Of a DNA stretch of 61,513 nucleotides, positions 22,518 to 33,614 are shown piece after piece. The stretch covers positions 1 to 61,513 of the forward strand of contig JBGAKX010000010.1 of NCBI GenBank assembly GCA_044224215.1. The letters are read 5' to 3'. A model generated the notes under the pieces. That model worked only from the letters and a program-made list of their open reading frames with translations. It was not told the origin of the DNA and searched no databases. Source of the DNA: DAOMFM01 sp035429825. GTDB lineage: Bacteria; Acidobacteriota; Blastocatellia; UBA7656; JADIYM01. Numbering within the stretch: the first letter of the stretch is position 1; every line of letters starts with the position of its first letter. Both the position numbers and the translations under genes were made by a program.

Positions 22518-22533
22518 CGCCGTTGTATAGCCA
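22518..22533 (-). promoter_or_regulatory. Possible sigma-54 (-24/-12) promoter of the adaptor operon
   Basis: On the minus strand TGGCTATACAACGGCG keeps the GG and GC dinucleotides at the -24/-12 spacing (TGGC-N9-GC), and would start transcription about 30 bases before the adaptor ATG. The -12 element is GGC rather than TGC, so the match is partial. A second, similar match at 22496-22511 would start transcription inside the RBS. The call is motivated by the sigma-54 activator at the end of the operon. Confidence 0.25.
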
Positions 22534-22646
22534 GTGTAAAGGCCGAAAGTGTCCGATTCTGGGATTTGCCGGTTTCGATACCGACCGTCGTTTCCGGTCC
22601 CGGCGGACCGGTCGATTGAACTCCACCGGCTCGCAAAACTCTCCTG

Positions 22647-22675
22647 TTGACATTCGACAAGAGACGGCGTACCGT
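22647..22675 (+). promoter_or_regulatory. Promoter of the PadR/permease pair
   Basis: A perfect TTGACA (22647-22652) is followed after 17 bp by TACCGT (22670-22675), a weak -10. Transcription would start about 25 bases before the PadR ATG at 22708, with GGGGAGAG as RBS. The -35 overlaps the left arm of the inverted repeat 22649-22693, as expected for a repressor site. Confidence 0.5.
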
Positions 22676-22693
22676 CGGCCCCTGTCGAATGTC
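22649..22693. promoter_or_regulatory. Inverted repeat over the PadR promoter, probable PadR operator
   Basis: GACATTCGACA (22649-22659) and TGTCGAATGTC (22683-22693) are perfect 11-bp inverted copies 23 bp apart, enclosing a smaller GACGG/CCGTC palindrome (22663-22676). They flank the putative -10. PadR proteins usually repress their own genes by binding such palindromes, so autorepression is the simplest reading. Two PadR dimers, one per arm, with looping or cooperative binding, is an alternative. Confidence 0.6.
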
Positions 22694-22707
22694 GAGGGGA
22701 GAGAACG

Positions 22708-23037
22708 ATGACGATACAGACCGATCTTCTGCAGGGAACGCTCGACCTGCTCGTGCTGAAAACGCTGCAGGCAGGGCCCACGCACGGATGGGACATCGCG
22801 CAGCGGATTCAGCAGGTATCCGGCGATGTGCTGCGCATCGGGCAGGGGTCGCTCTACCCCGCGCTACACCGCCTCGAGAACCGCGGCTGGATCGCGGCCG
22901 AATGGGGCGCCTCCGAGAACAACCGGCGCGCAAAGTTCTACGAGTTGACCGCACGCGGTCGAAAACAGCTGACCGAGGAGACCGAGTTGTGGGAGCGCTT
23001 CGCGTCCGCCGTCGCGCTCATCCTGGGTACGGCCTGA
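22708..23037 (+). CDS. PadR-family transcriptional regulator
   Basis: 109 residues, the short PadR type. A winged-helix domain occupies most of the protein (LLQGTLDLLVLKTLQAGPTHGWDIAQRIQQVSGDVLRIGQGSLYPALHRLENRGWI, the classic PadR signature with the SLYPALHRLE recognition helix), followed by a C-terminal dimerisation helix (RKQLTEETELWERFASAVALIL). PadR genes immediately before an ADOP permease are a standing acidobacterial pairing, and the permease begins 16 bp downstream. It likely represses this two-gene operon; the inducer is unknown. Confidence 0.95.
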   Translation: MTIQTDLLQGTLDLLVLKTLQAGPTHGWDIAQRIQQVSGDVLRIGQGSLYPALHRLENRGWIAAEWGASENNRRAKFYELTARGRKQLTEETELWERFASAVALILGTA

Positions 23038-23052
23038 CCTGGAGGATCCGCC

Positions 23053-25827
<2,775 letters not shown>

Positions 25828-25858
25828 GCGCCGGCAGGGGGTGAGCCCTCACCGGCGC
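25828..25858. terminator. Bidirectional hairpin between convergent genes
   Basis: Outer stem GCGCCGG/CCGGCGC (25828-25834 and 25852-25858) with an inner AGGG/CCCT pair. It lies directly after the permease stop and 43 bp before the DUF1501 stop, so it can serve both converging transcripts. No T-run is present on either side. Confidence 0.6.
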
Positions 25859-25901
25859 CGCTCAGTCCGACGTCATCCGTGCGGCGACTGCTCTGGGTTC
25901 C

Positions 25902-27185
25902 TCACACCAGAAACCCCAACTGCGGGAACTGCCCGCCCAGCACCGGCGCCGGGTCGGTGTCGAGGAAGCCGCCAAGCAACGTCGCATACACCGACCGCAG
26001 GTCGACCGTTGCATCGACGTTGCCGTCGAGCACGAGCCGATCCTCCGCAAGGCTCGGATAGTCGCCGTACGCACCGCCGCGAACGCCCGTCCCCACCACG
26101 AACATCGCGTTCGCATACCCGTGATCGGTTCCGATGTCGGCGTTCTCTTCGGGCCGTCGCCCGAACTCCGAGAACACCACCGTGAGCACGCGGTCCGCGA
26201 CTCCCTGCGCCTCGAGGTCGGCCTGGAACGCGGCGATCGCCTCGCTCACCGACATAAGCGAGTAGTCGTGGTTGCCGAGCTCGTTCGGACCGGCTCCGTC
26301 ATTCTGTGAAGCGTGCGTGTCGAACCCGTCATAGCCGACGCAGACGGCACGCACTCCGAGATCCGACCAGACGAGCGACGCGCACTGTCTGAGCGAATCG
26401 GCGAGCGAGTTGTTGTCCGGATATTCGACCGCCGGCTCGTATGCGTTCGTGCGCTCCTGAATGGTCGCCGTCTGATCGAGCGCACGCTTGCGGACCTCGC
26501 GGTTGTATTCGCCGGCGGTGTCCGCGTCGGGAAGCTGCATGATGCGCGTGTAGGCCTCGAGTCGTGCATCCCGGTCGTCCGAGATTCGGATCTGCAGATC
26601 GCCGATCGACCCGATGGCGAGCGCGTCACGTTCCAGCCCGGCGAGCACGACCTGGCCGCCGCCGAGGTTGATTCCGGGTGAGATGATGCCTTCGCCGACC
26701 GTGTCGAGATAGCGGCCGAGCCAGCCCGTCCGTGTCGTCGTGAGCGCCGGATCGGTCGACGCGCCCGACTGGAACAGGTACTGGCTGAGCTCGTGATTGA
26801 ACAGGCCGTCGGCGTCCCGAGGCGCGCCGACACCATTGACGATCGCGAGCCGGCCCGAGGCAAAGAGACTCTGGAATGCCGTCATGCCTGGGTTGAGGCC
26901 AAAGTCGGTGATGCCGGCGAGCGCGAGCACGCGGTCGCGCTCGAGCCCGAGCTGAGGCCTGAGCTCCCGATACCGGTCGTATTGACCAATGGGAATCACC
27001 GTATTCAGGTAGTCGTTCCCGCCAAAGAGGTTCACCGTCACGATGACCTTGTCGGATCCGCCGCCCTGGCCGCGCAGGCCGCGGGCAAACGTCACGCCCT
27101 GGAGCAGCGGACTCGCAAAGCTGAGACCGACCGAAGTGATCGCGCTCCGGCGGATGAATTCGCGTCTGTTGATTCGATTCTTCAT
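25902..27185 (-). CDS. DUF1501 family secreted protein
   Basis: 427 residues. N-terminal twin-arginine signal (NRREFIRRSAITSVGLSF) directs Tat export. The body matches DUF1501, an alkaline-phosphatase-like fold of unknown activity: VNLFGGNDYLNTVIP near the start, YDGFDTHASQND in the middle, VVFSEFGRRPEENADIGTDHGYANAMFVVG near the end with the metal-ligand-like D, H and DHG positions. ATG 27185 has AAGGAGG six bases upstream; longer upstream extension is an artefact. It follows the DUF1800 gene by 11 bp, the standard arrangement of this pair in Acidobacteriota, Planctomycetota and Bacteroidota. Confidence 0.94.
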   Translation of the reverse strand: MKNRINRREFIRRSAITSVGLSFASPLLQGVTFARGLRGQGGGSDKVIVTVNLFGGNDYLNTVIPIGQYDRYRELRPQLGLERDRVLALAGITDFGLNPGMTAFQSLFASGRLAIVNGVGAPRDADGLFNHELSQYLFQSGASTDPALTTTRTGWLGRYLDTVGEGIISPGINLGGGQVVLAGLERDALAIGSIGDLQIRISDDRDARLEAYTRIMQLPDADTAGEYNREVRKRALDQTATIQERTNAYEPAVEYPDNNSLADSLRQCASLVWSDLGVRAVCVGYDGFDTHASQNDGAGPNELGNHDYSLMSVSEAIAAFQADLEAQGVADRVLTVVFSEFGRRPEENADIGTDHGYANAMFVVGTGVRGGAYGDYPSLAEDRLVLDGNVDATVDLRSVYATLLGGFLDTDPAPVLGGQFPQLGFLV

Positions 27186-27196
27186 GACGTCCTCCT

Positions 27197-28732
27197 TCAG
27201 TTCCGCTGGAAGTCCGGCGAACAGACGATCAGCCACGCCGCGCCTCGGAATTTCGTTTCGTCCACGCGGCCGTCCATGTACGCCACGACGATCTGGCGAA
27301 CCTCGGGGCGGAGGTCGTCGGCGAGCAGGGCGCCGGCGAGATAGTCGACGGCCTGATCGGGAGTTCTCAGTTTGTACTTCCGAATCAGCCGCCGCGCGTC
27401 GAACGCGGTATCGCGATAGCCGTCCGAATCGGTGTGACCGTTCGTCAGCTCGTCGCCGGCCGAATCGCGTGTGATCGCGAGCGCGGTGTTGACGAGCGAC
27501 CGCTTCTGACCCGGCCGGAAGAAGCTGAACACCGACGGCGGGTAGTAGATCAGGTGCTTGGCGTCGCGGGTCCAGTCGATGAAGGAATTTCCCTGTGTCG
27601 TTCCCTCGAGCGCCCGGATCGCGCCCACGAATGCCTCGATGGGCGTCTTGAACTGTGTCCGGATGACTGCGTCGCTCGTGAACTCGGGATCCACGAGGAT
27701 CGCGCGCACGGTTGCCTTCAGGTCGCCGTTCGTCGTCCTGAATACCGTCGCGACGCGCTCGACATATCCCGGCGAAGGTGTCTCGGTCGCGATCCGCAGG
27801 ACGAGCTCCCGTGCAATGAATGGCGCCGTCGACGGATGGCGCATGATGACGTCGGCGACGTCTTCGATCTCTCGCGCGCCGTCGTCCCCGAGCCGGCCGT
27901 GGATCACGGTTCCCATCACCGTCTTGTCGTTCGGGTCGTGCTCGCTTGGGTAGAACCGCGCGGCTCCGGCGTGCTCCCAGTCCGCGTCCCACCCGGTCAC
28001 GGCGCGGGCGATCTCGCGCACGTCGGTCTCCGAGTAGTTCGGCAGCGGCGCGCCCTGCGCGTCGAGGATGGGAGTGCCGTCCATGTGCAGCTGCACGGGT
28101 CCCACCGCGAACAGCTGCAACAGTTCGCGCGCGTAGTTCTCGTTCGGCGGGATCTGGTTGCCGGCGTCGTCGAATGCCTGACCGTTGTTCGGATCGTTGT
28201 CGAGCCAGACGAGCATCGCGTCGTCGCGTGTCACGTCGACGAGCATCTGCCGGAAGCTGCCGAGCGCGTTGCGCCTGAGCGTCTCTTCGTAGTGGTTCAT
28301 GAAGCGGCCGTCGTAGACCTTTGCGTCCGACACGGCGAAGTGCTCGTGCCAGACGAGCGTCATCTTCTCGAGCAGCTGCCGCCTCGAGGTCACCATTCGC
28401 GTGTACCACCGCCGCATCCACGGCCGGTCGTCGCGCGCGTCGCGTTCGCGCGGGGGCGGGGGCAAGGCCGCCTGCGAGACCGAGTCGTCGATCTTGTCGG
28501 GGTTCAGCTGCCAATCGATCCAGCCGGACAGCCCGCGCTTGAGAACGGCCTTGATGTCCTTTGGACTCGGGCCGAAACCGGCGCGACGGAGCAGATGCCC
28601 GGCGAGCATCCGCGTTCGATCAAAATCGGTCTTTGACGAGGGTGCAGCTGTCTGTGCGGAAGCAGAGACGGAAAGAAGCGCTGATGCGGCCGCCACGGCG
28701 GCGGCTCGCATGAACCGGTTTGGAATCTTCAT
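27197..28732 (-). CDS. DUF1800 family secreted protein
   Basis: 511 residues. Sec signal peptide (about 1-26, ending SASAQT), then the DUF1800 pattern: LAGHLLRRAGFGPSPKDIKAVLKRGLSGWIDWQL, MTLVWHEHFAVSDAKV, ENYARELLQLFAVG and REIARAVTGW, then RKYKLRTPDQAVDYLAGAL and PEVRQIVVAYMDGRVD at the C-terminus. The histidines in HEHF and the acidic residues in ENYARELL may bind metal, but no activity is established for the family. First gene of the pair with DUF1501; both are probably exported and may act together at the cell surface. Confidence 0.94.
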   Translation of the reverse strand: MKIPNRFMRAAAVAAASALLSVSASAQTAAPSSKTDFDRTRMLAGHLLRRAGFGPSPKDIKAVLKRGLSGWIDWQLNPDKIDDSVSQAALPPPPRERDARDDRPWMRRWYTRMVTSRRQLLEKMTLVWHEHFAVSDAKVYDGRFMNHYEETLRRNALGSFRQMLVDVTRDDAMLVWLDNDPNNGQAFDDAGNQIPPNENYARELLQLFAVGPVQLHMDGTPILDAQGAPLPNYSETDVREIARAVTGWDADWEHAGAARFYPSEHDPNDKTVMGTVIHGRLGDDGAREIEDVADVIMRHPSTAPFIARELVLRIATETPSPGYVERVATVFRTTNGDLKATVRAILVDPEFTSDAVIRTQFKTPIEAFVGAIRALEGTTQGNSFIDWTRDAKHLIYYPPSVFSFFRPGQKRSLVNTALAITRDSAGDELTNGHTDSDGYRDTAFDARRLIRKYKLRTPDQAVDYLAGALLADDLRPEVRQIVVAYMDGRVDETKFRGAAWLIVCSPDFQRN

Positions 28733-28960
28733 TGCGGCCTCCCTGAAGAGCGGGGGCGCGCGTTCTTTCGAGGTGGGTCAGATGGTGTGCGGAGGCAGGA
28801 CCCCCAGAATCTACCCTCTTGCCGGGCCGCGACGCAACCATGCGCAGGCACGCCGTCGCGGGTGAATCAAAGCGACGTTTCCAGAGGATTGTAGTACCCT
28901 CTGGGCACAGATTCCCTCTGTCCGTCCCTGAAAACCCAGAATACGCAGCGAGGTGCTCCC

Positions 28961-29527
28961 ATGAACAGACACGTTCTGATCGCGTTCGTATCCCTTGTGC
29001 TCGGGCTGTCGAGCGCGTGTAGTTTTTCCATCGGTGGTTTCCCCGATACCGACAAGGCAAACAAGCTGGTTGACGAGTCCAACGCGTTGCAGACGGAAGG
29101 GATGAAGCTCAAAGACGACGCGGTGGCCAAGTACAAGGATCTTCTGAAGGACAACCCGACGTTTGAGGAGATGGCCGATCTCGCCGATCCGATGAAGGAG
29201 GTCGAGAAGCAGCTGGAGACGTCCAAGAGCAAGTTGGGCGAAGCCGCGTCGAAGTCCGACGAGGCAAGCAAGCTGAATATCGCCGACTGGTTCAAGCAGT
29301 ACCTCGCTGCGCGCGGTGAGCATCTTCGCAAGGAATCCGAGGTTGCGGGGTTGGCTGCCCAGCTGGTGAAGATCAGCTACGACCCGGCGGTTGCGACGGA
29401 AGAGGACTTTCAGGCCCAGAGCAAGCAGCTTAACGACAAGCTTGCGCAGCTCAGAAAGGAACAGGACGAGCTGAAGGCAAAAGTCGACAAGATCTCGGAG
29501 GAACACAAGGACGACTTCAAAAAGTAG
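28961..29527 (+). CDS. Putative lipoprotein, coiled-coil
   Basis: 188 residues. Lipoprotein signal peptide with the lipobox LSSAC, so Cys20 should be lipidated. The mature protein is almost entirely helical and charged (Lys/Glu/Asp-rich), with heptad-like stretches at about 35-110 and 145-188 (SKQLNDKLAQLRKEQDELKAKVDK). No family recognised. RBS GAGGTG is seven bases before the ATG. It is divergent from the DUF1800 gene and 20 bp before the EamA transporter gene. Confidence 0.8.
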   Translation: MNRHVLIAFVSLVLGLSSACSFSIGGFPDTDKANKLVDESNALQTEGMKLKDDAVAKYKDLLKDNPTFEEMADLADPMKEVEKQLETSKSKLGEAASKSDEASKLNIADWFKQYLAARGEHLRKESEVAGLAAQLVKISYDPAVATEEDFQAQSKQLNDKLAQLRKEQDELKAKVDKISEEHKDDFKK

Positions 29528-29546
29528 CGCAAGCGGCGGCGGCCCG

Positions 29547-30428
29547 GTGACACAGTCGCATGCAACGGCCCGGGCGTCGATCCTCACGTTGCTGGCAATG
29601 ATCGCGTTCGCGGGGAACTCCATCCTGTGCCGGCTGGCGCTGAAGGACACCCGAATCGACGCGGCGACGTTCACGGTGGTTCGGATCGTTTCGGGCGCGC
29701 TTGTACTGTGGCTGATCGTACGACTACGCGGGAGCGCCGAGCGCGGCGCCGGAAGCTGGGCGTCCGCGCTCGCGCTCTTTGCGTACGCCGCGTGCTTCTC
29801 GTTCGCCTACGTCGGGCTCTCGGCGGGAACCGGCGCGCTGCTGCTCTTTGGGGCCGTGCAGGCGACGATGGTCGGGTACGGGCTGTGGGTGGGAGAGCGG
29901 CCGCGAGCGCGCCAGGTCGCCGGGTTTCTGCTCGCGCTCGGCGGTCTTGTCGGACTGATGCTTCCCGGTCTGTCGGCGCCTCCTGCCGTCAGCGCTGCGT
30001 TGATGCTCGCAGCCGGAATCGCGTGGGGAGTGTATTCACTGCGCGGCCGGCAGGCTGGCGAGCCCACCGCCACGACGGCCGCAAACTTCCTGCGAGCCGT
30101 TCCATTCGCCGCCGCGCTCGGCGTCGCGGCTGCGCCGTGGCTCTCGGTGGACCGCCTCGGTCTGTTGTATGCGGTGATCTCGGGAGGTCTGGCGTCAGGC
30201 GTTGGGTACGCGATCTGGTACACGGCGCTGAAGGGGCTCAAGGCGACGCACGCCGCCACGGTCCAGCTGAGCGTGCCGGTGATCGCTGCCATTGGAGGGA
30301 TCGTCTTTCTCGGCGAGCAACTCGCGCTGCGGCTCGTGATCGCGTCGGTCGCCATTCTCGGCGGTATCGCTCTGGTGATCCTCGACAGACAAGAGGCCGC
30401 GCCGGTTTCCGTGGGCCGGCAGAACTGA
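29547..30428 (+). CDS. EamA/DMT-superfamily transporter
   Basis: 293 residues with ten predicted membrane helices in two EamA halves. Typical features are the N-terminal AMIAFAGNSILCRLAL helix, RIVSGALVLWLIV for helix 2, and the second half GVGYAIWYTALKGLKATHAATVQLSVPVIAAIGGIVFLGEQLALRLVIASVAILGGIALVI, a strong EamA end signature. Start is GTG 29547; no clear Shine-Dalgarno, so translation may be coupled to the lipoprotein gene 20 bp upstream. Substrate (amino acids, metabolites) cannot be predicted. Confidence 0.93.
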   Translation: MTQSHATARASILTLLAMIAFAGNSILCRLALKDTRIDAATFTVVRIVSGALVLWLIVRLRGSAERGAGSWASALALFAYAACFSFAYVGLSAGTGALLLFGAVQATMVGYGLWVGERPRARQVAGFLLALGGLVGLMLPGLSAPPAVSAALMLAAGIAWGVYSLRGRQAGEPTATTAANFLRAVPFAAALGVAAAPWLSVDRLGLLYAVISGGLASGVGYAIWYTALKGLKATHAATVQLSVPVIAAIGGIVFLGEQLALRLVIASVAILGGIALVILDRQEAAPVSVGRQN

Positions 30429-30513
30429 GAGATACTCGGATTCATACGTTCGCGCACGACACGCGCGTTCTGCGACCGAAGCGCCTATCCGCGGGCGCGC
30501 GAAGGAGGATTCA

Positions 30514-30909
30514 ATGGCACGCACAGTCACTCCGTTTCTGATGTTCGAGGGCGTCGCGGAAGAGGCGATGACCTTCTATGTGTCGCTGTTTGGAAATTCC
30601 GGAATCGAAAGCGTGGATCGGTACGGCGCCGGTGAGCCGGGCGCCGAGGGCTCCGTCAGGCTTGCGAGGTTCACCGTAAGCGGTCAGCGCTTGATGTGTA
30701 TCGACTCGCCCGCCAAGCATGCGTTCGGCTTCACGCCGTCCATCTCGATGTTTGTGGAATGCGAGAGCGAGGCCGAGCAGCAGGATGCGTTCAGCCGGTT
30801 GTCGGAGGGCGGATCGGTCTTGATGCCGCTCGACAATTATGGCTTCAGCACGAGGTTCGGCTGGCTCAACGACAGGTACGGCGTCTCGTGGCAGCTCAAT
30901 CTGCAGTGA
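30514..30909 (+). CDS. VOC-family protein, PhnB-like
   Basis: 131 residues. Fits the PhnB/3-demethylubiquinone-methyltransferase-like VOC group: FLMFEGVAEEAMTFYVSLFGNSGIESVDRYG, GSVRLARFTVSGQRLMCIDS, SMFVECESEAEQQDAFSRLSEGG and a FGWLNDRYGVSWQLNL end. The group often sits with ECF sigma factors and YciI proteins but here is alone. Metal-binding His/Glu of classical VOC enzymes are not obvious, so activity is uncertain. RBS AAGGAGG five bases before the ATG. Confidence 0.92.
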   Translation: MARTVTPFLMFEGVAEEAMTFYVSLFGNSGIESVDRYGAGEPGAEGSVRLARFTVSGQRLMCIDSPAKHAFGFTPSISMFVECESEAEQQDAFSRLSEGGSVLMPLDNYGFSTRFGWLNDRYGVSWQLNLQ

Positions 30910-30945
30910 CGCGACGCGACGGTCGGCCCCCGGTCTCGAGCCGGG

Positions 30946-33369
30946 TCATCTCTCCCGGACCACCTCGAGCGACGACATCCGCCGGATTCCCGGATAGGGT
31001 TGAGCGCCCTTGATCGTGCTCCAGAGTATTCGATTGAACGTGTCCTCGTCGGCCGCGTCGACCCGGTCCAGGTCGAGATCCACCGAGGCCTGCGTGTTCG
31101 CACCGTGCGCGGGGTTCATTTCGTCGAGCGGTTGATCCGACGTGAGCGCGGAGTACGGTCTGAGATCGGGCGCGTCCGTGAAGATCTCCCGCAACGGGCG
31201 CCCGAAGTAGTCGAACGTCGATAGCCTGGGGAGCCCGAGGATCGCTTCCATCGTCGCCATGACGTCCGTCGTGTTCACGAACCGGTGAATGACGCCGCCC
31301 TTGTTGTACGCGGAGATGACGAGCAGCACCGAGCGATGCGAATCGACGTGATCGGGCCCGTCCTGCGCGTCGTCCTCCAGCACGAAAAGAACCGTGTCCT
31401 TCCAGTAGGGCGAGTGCGACACCGCGTCCACGATCCGCCCCAGTGCGAGATCGTTGTCCGCCATATGCGCCCTGGGTGTGAGCGTTCCCGGCCGCGCGCC
31501 CGACGTGTGGTCGCCGGGGAGATGCATGATCTGGAGCGCCGGAAGATTCCGCCGATGGACGTACTGCTGAAACTCGCCGAGCCACACGTCGACGCGATCC
31601 TGGTCCAGGATCTTCATGTCAAAGGACGGGTACTCGGGACAGGTGAACGGATTGAGCGCGGTCTTGGTCGCGTGGTACCGAACCGGTCCGTTCGGATCGG
31701 TCGCAGGCAGCGGTTCGCCGAATTCGCCGTAGTTGCGAAGTGAGATCCCCTTCCTGATTGCCGAATTCCACAGGTAACCGGACGCTGGTTCGTCGACGTC
31801 GCCGCGGTCGTTGCCGTCGCGCCGATCCGAATAGAGCGAAGGGATCGTCTTCTCGCCGTAATCGGTGACGTACGCCGCCGTGCTCCACACGTGCCCCTGC
31901 GAACTGACCTCGGCGTTGCAGAAGAAGCGGTCGAACAGCCCGAACCGCTCGGCCATCGCGTGGTGGTTCGGTGAGACAGCGGCAGGGAAGAAGACCAACG
32001 ACGCGTCGCCGTCACCCTGCGGCAGGTCTCCCATGACCTGGTCGTACGTGCGATTCTCCTTGATGATGTAGATCACGTGCTTGAACGGCGGGAATTGCGG
32101 CGCGGCAGTCCGCGCCCGATCCCAGTTGTTCGCGCGCGCGACTCGCTCGGTGAGCCGCGCGAGCTCGGCGGCAGTCGCGTTCGCAGGCAACACGGTGACC
32201 GATCCGTTCAGTTGCCCAAGCGTGTACATCGTGTTTTCGTCGGACCGCTTTGTCCCCGGCTGGGGGAACTGCGGATTCGGACGCGTGCCCTTGCCCTTGC
32301 CGTTCAGCACGAAGAGCGATTCGCCGGTCATCAACAGCGCTGCCGGGTACCACTCGACGGGGATTCTCCCGATCAGTCGGCTTGGCCCGCGTGCGCCGCG
32401 GTTGCCGCTCGCTCTCGCGGAGAGCTGAAAGACGGCCACGGCGTTGTTGTCGGCCTCGGCCACGTAGAGGCGAGAGCCGTCCCGCGACAGCGCGAGCCCG
32501 TTCGGCGTGCTGCCCTCATTTGGTCCCGCTGGCGGCGGGTCGAGCAAGGGTTTCTGCGGACGCCCGGTTCTGGTGTCGATGACCGCGATGCGGTTGGTGC
32601 TCGCCGAAGCGACGAACAACCGCGAACCGCCGCTGTTGAAGAGCAGCGCGGACGGGTGCCGGCCGACGGCGATTCGCGAGCGCTCCTTCAGCGTGCTGCC
32701 GTCACCCGCAACGAACCACGAAACGGTGGTGCCACCCCACGCCGATACATACACGTCGCCGTTCGGCGCGACGGCGACGTCGTACGGGTAGGCCTCGGTG
32801 GCAAGGCGCTGAACGACGCGTCGCGTGTCGAGGTCGACGACGGCCAACGAGTCCGCGAGATTCTCTGCGACGTACAGGCGCTTTCCGTCGCGTGACAGCG
32901 CGATCCGCGCGGGATAGCGCGTGCCATCCTTCCCGGGCTCCTTTGGCGCGAGGACGATCGTATCGACAGGGACCGCCTGTTTGTCTCGCCACGCGTAGCG
33001 GTAGATGACGTCCTCGTTGCCGCCCGAGGCGTAGAGCGTACTGCCGTCGTTCGAGAAGGCCAGACCAAGGAACGCGCCGGGCTGCGAAATCGTCTGCACG
33101 ACCGCGCCTGTGTTGCGATCGACGACCTGCAGCCCCTGCTGGCGCCAGCCGTTGAGCGACAGCACGAGGCGGTCGCCTTCGGGCGAGAGCACCATCCCCA
33201 GCGGCATGTTGCCCACGGCGAACGACGCTCCCGCCGGGTCAAGACAGACTCCCGTCGGCAGACACGTCGTGTGTGAGGAATCACGGCCGAGCGCGCTGGG
33301 CGTGGTCTGTGCGTGTCCGGCGCTCGAGAGCAGAAGCACGAGTATGAGGCGAGCAATCGTCTTGATCAT
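30946..33369 (-). CDS. Bifunctional YncE-like beta-propeller / phosphoesterase-fold protein
   Basis: 807 residues with a Sec signal peptide (about 1-20). The N-terminal half is a seven-bladed YncE-type propeller (repeated GMVLSPEGDRLVLSLNGW, GLAFSNDGSTLYASGG, IALSRDGKRLYVAEN, GLALSRDGSRLYVAEADN). The C-terminal half, from about 430, is an alkaline-phosphatase/phosphoesterase-type domain: FKHVIYIIKENRTYDQVMGD, the SPNHHAMAERFGLFDRFF region, then FVLEDDAQDGPDHVDSHRS near 670. The EDD...DHVD..H acidic-histidine cluster is the likely metal site. The fusion is a recurrent architecture in soil Acidobacteriota; substrate not known. Confidence 0.93.
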   Translation of the reverse strand: MIKTIARLILVLLLSSAGHAQTTPSALGRDSSHTTCLPTGVCLDPAGASFAVGNMPLGMVLSPEGDRLVLSLNGWRQQGLQVVDRNTGAVVQTISQPGAFLGLAFSNDGSTLYASGGNEDVIYRYAWRDKQAVPVDTIVLAPKEPGKDGTRYPARIALSRDGKRLYVAENLADSLAVVDLDTRRVVQRLATEAYPYDVAVAPNGDVYVSAWGGTTVSWFVAGDGSTLKERSRIAVGRHPSALLFNSGGSRLFVASASTNRIAVIDTRTGRPQKPLLDPPPAGPNEGSTPNGLALSRDGSRLYVAEADNNAVAVFQLSARASGNRGARGPSRLIGRIPVEWYPAALLMTGESLFVLNGKGKGTRPNPQFPQPGTKRSDENTMYTLGQLNGSVTVLPANATAAELARLTERVARANNWDRARTAAPQFPPFKHVIYIIKENRTYDQVMGDLPQGDGDASLVFFPAAVSPNHHAMAERFGLFDRFFCNAEVSSQGHVWSTAAYVTDYGEKTIPSLYSDRRDGNDRGDVDEPASGYLWNSAIRKGISLRNYGEFGEPLPATDPNGPVRYHATKTALNPFTCPEYPSFDMKILDQDRVDVWLGEFQQYVHRRNLPALQIMHLPGDHTSGARPGTLTPRAHMADNDLALGRIVDAVSHSPYWKDTVLFVLEDDAQDGPDHVDSHRSVLLVISAYNKGGVIHRFVNTTDVMATMEAILGLPRLSTFDYFGRPLREIFTDAPDLRPYSALTSDQPLDEMNPAHGANTQASVDLDLDRVDAADEDTFNRILWSTIKGAQPYPGIRRMSSLEVVRER

Positions 33370-33551
33370 TTCGTTGTCACGACCGAGACCGCACGAGAGC
33401 GCGGATTCCATGCAAGAGCCGTCGGGTCTGCGAACGTCGTTTATATCGGCGTGTCGTTCCTTCGTCCAGCGACATTCTCGCGATGCGCCGTCCGAATAAC
33501 TCGGCGCCGGAGTACCACGTTCGCCTCAGCAGCAGATGTCGGCCGTGAACA

Positions 33552-33593
33552 GAACAGGCGGGCTGCGTCCCGATGAACGCAGCCCGCCTGTTC
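33552..33593 (-). terminator. 17-bp perfect hairpin after the arylsulfatase
   Basis: GAACAGGCGGGCTGCGT (33552-33568) pairs perfectly with 33577-33593, 8-nt loop. It lies 21 bp after the arylsulfatase stop, on the 3' side of that minus-strand gene. No U-run follows, but the stem is the strongest of the window. Confidence 0.8.
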
Positions 33594-33614
33594 GGTGCAC
33601 ATCAGACGCGCGGG

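Noticed and set aside
25902..28514. Minus-strand open frame of 870 codons covering both DUF1501 and part of DUF1800
   Set aside because: The first half is a frame-shifted shadow of DUF1800. The real DUF1501 protein starts at 27185 behind AAGGAGG.
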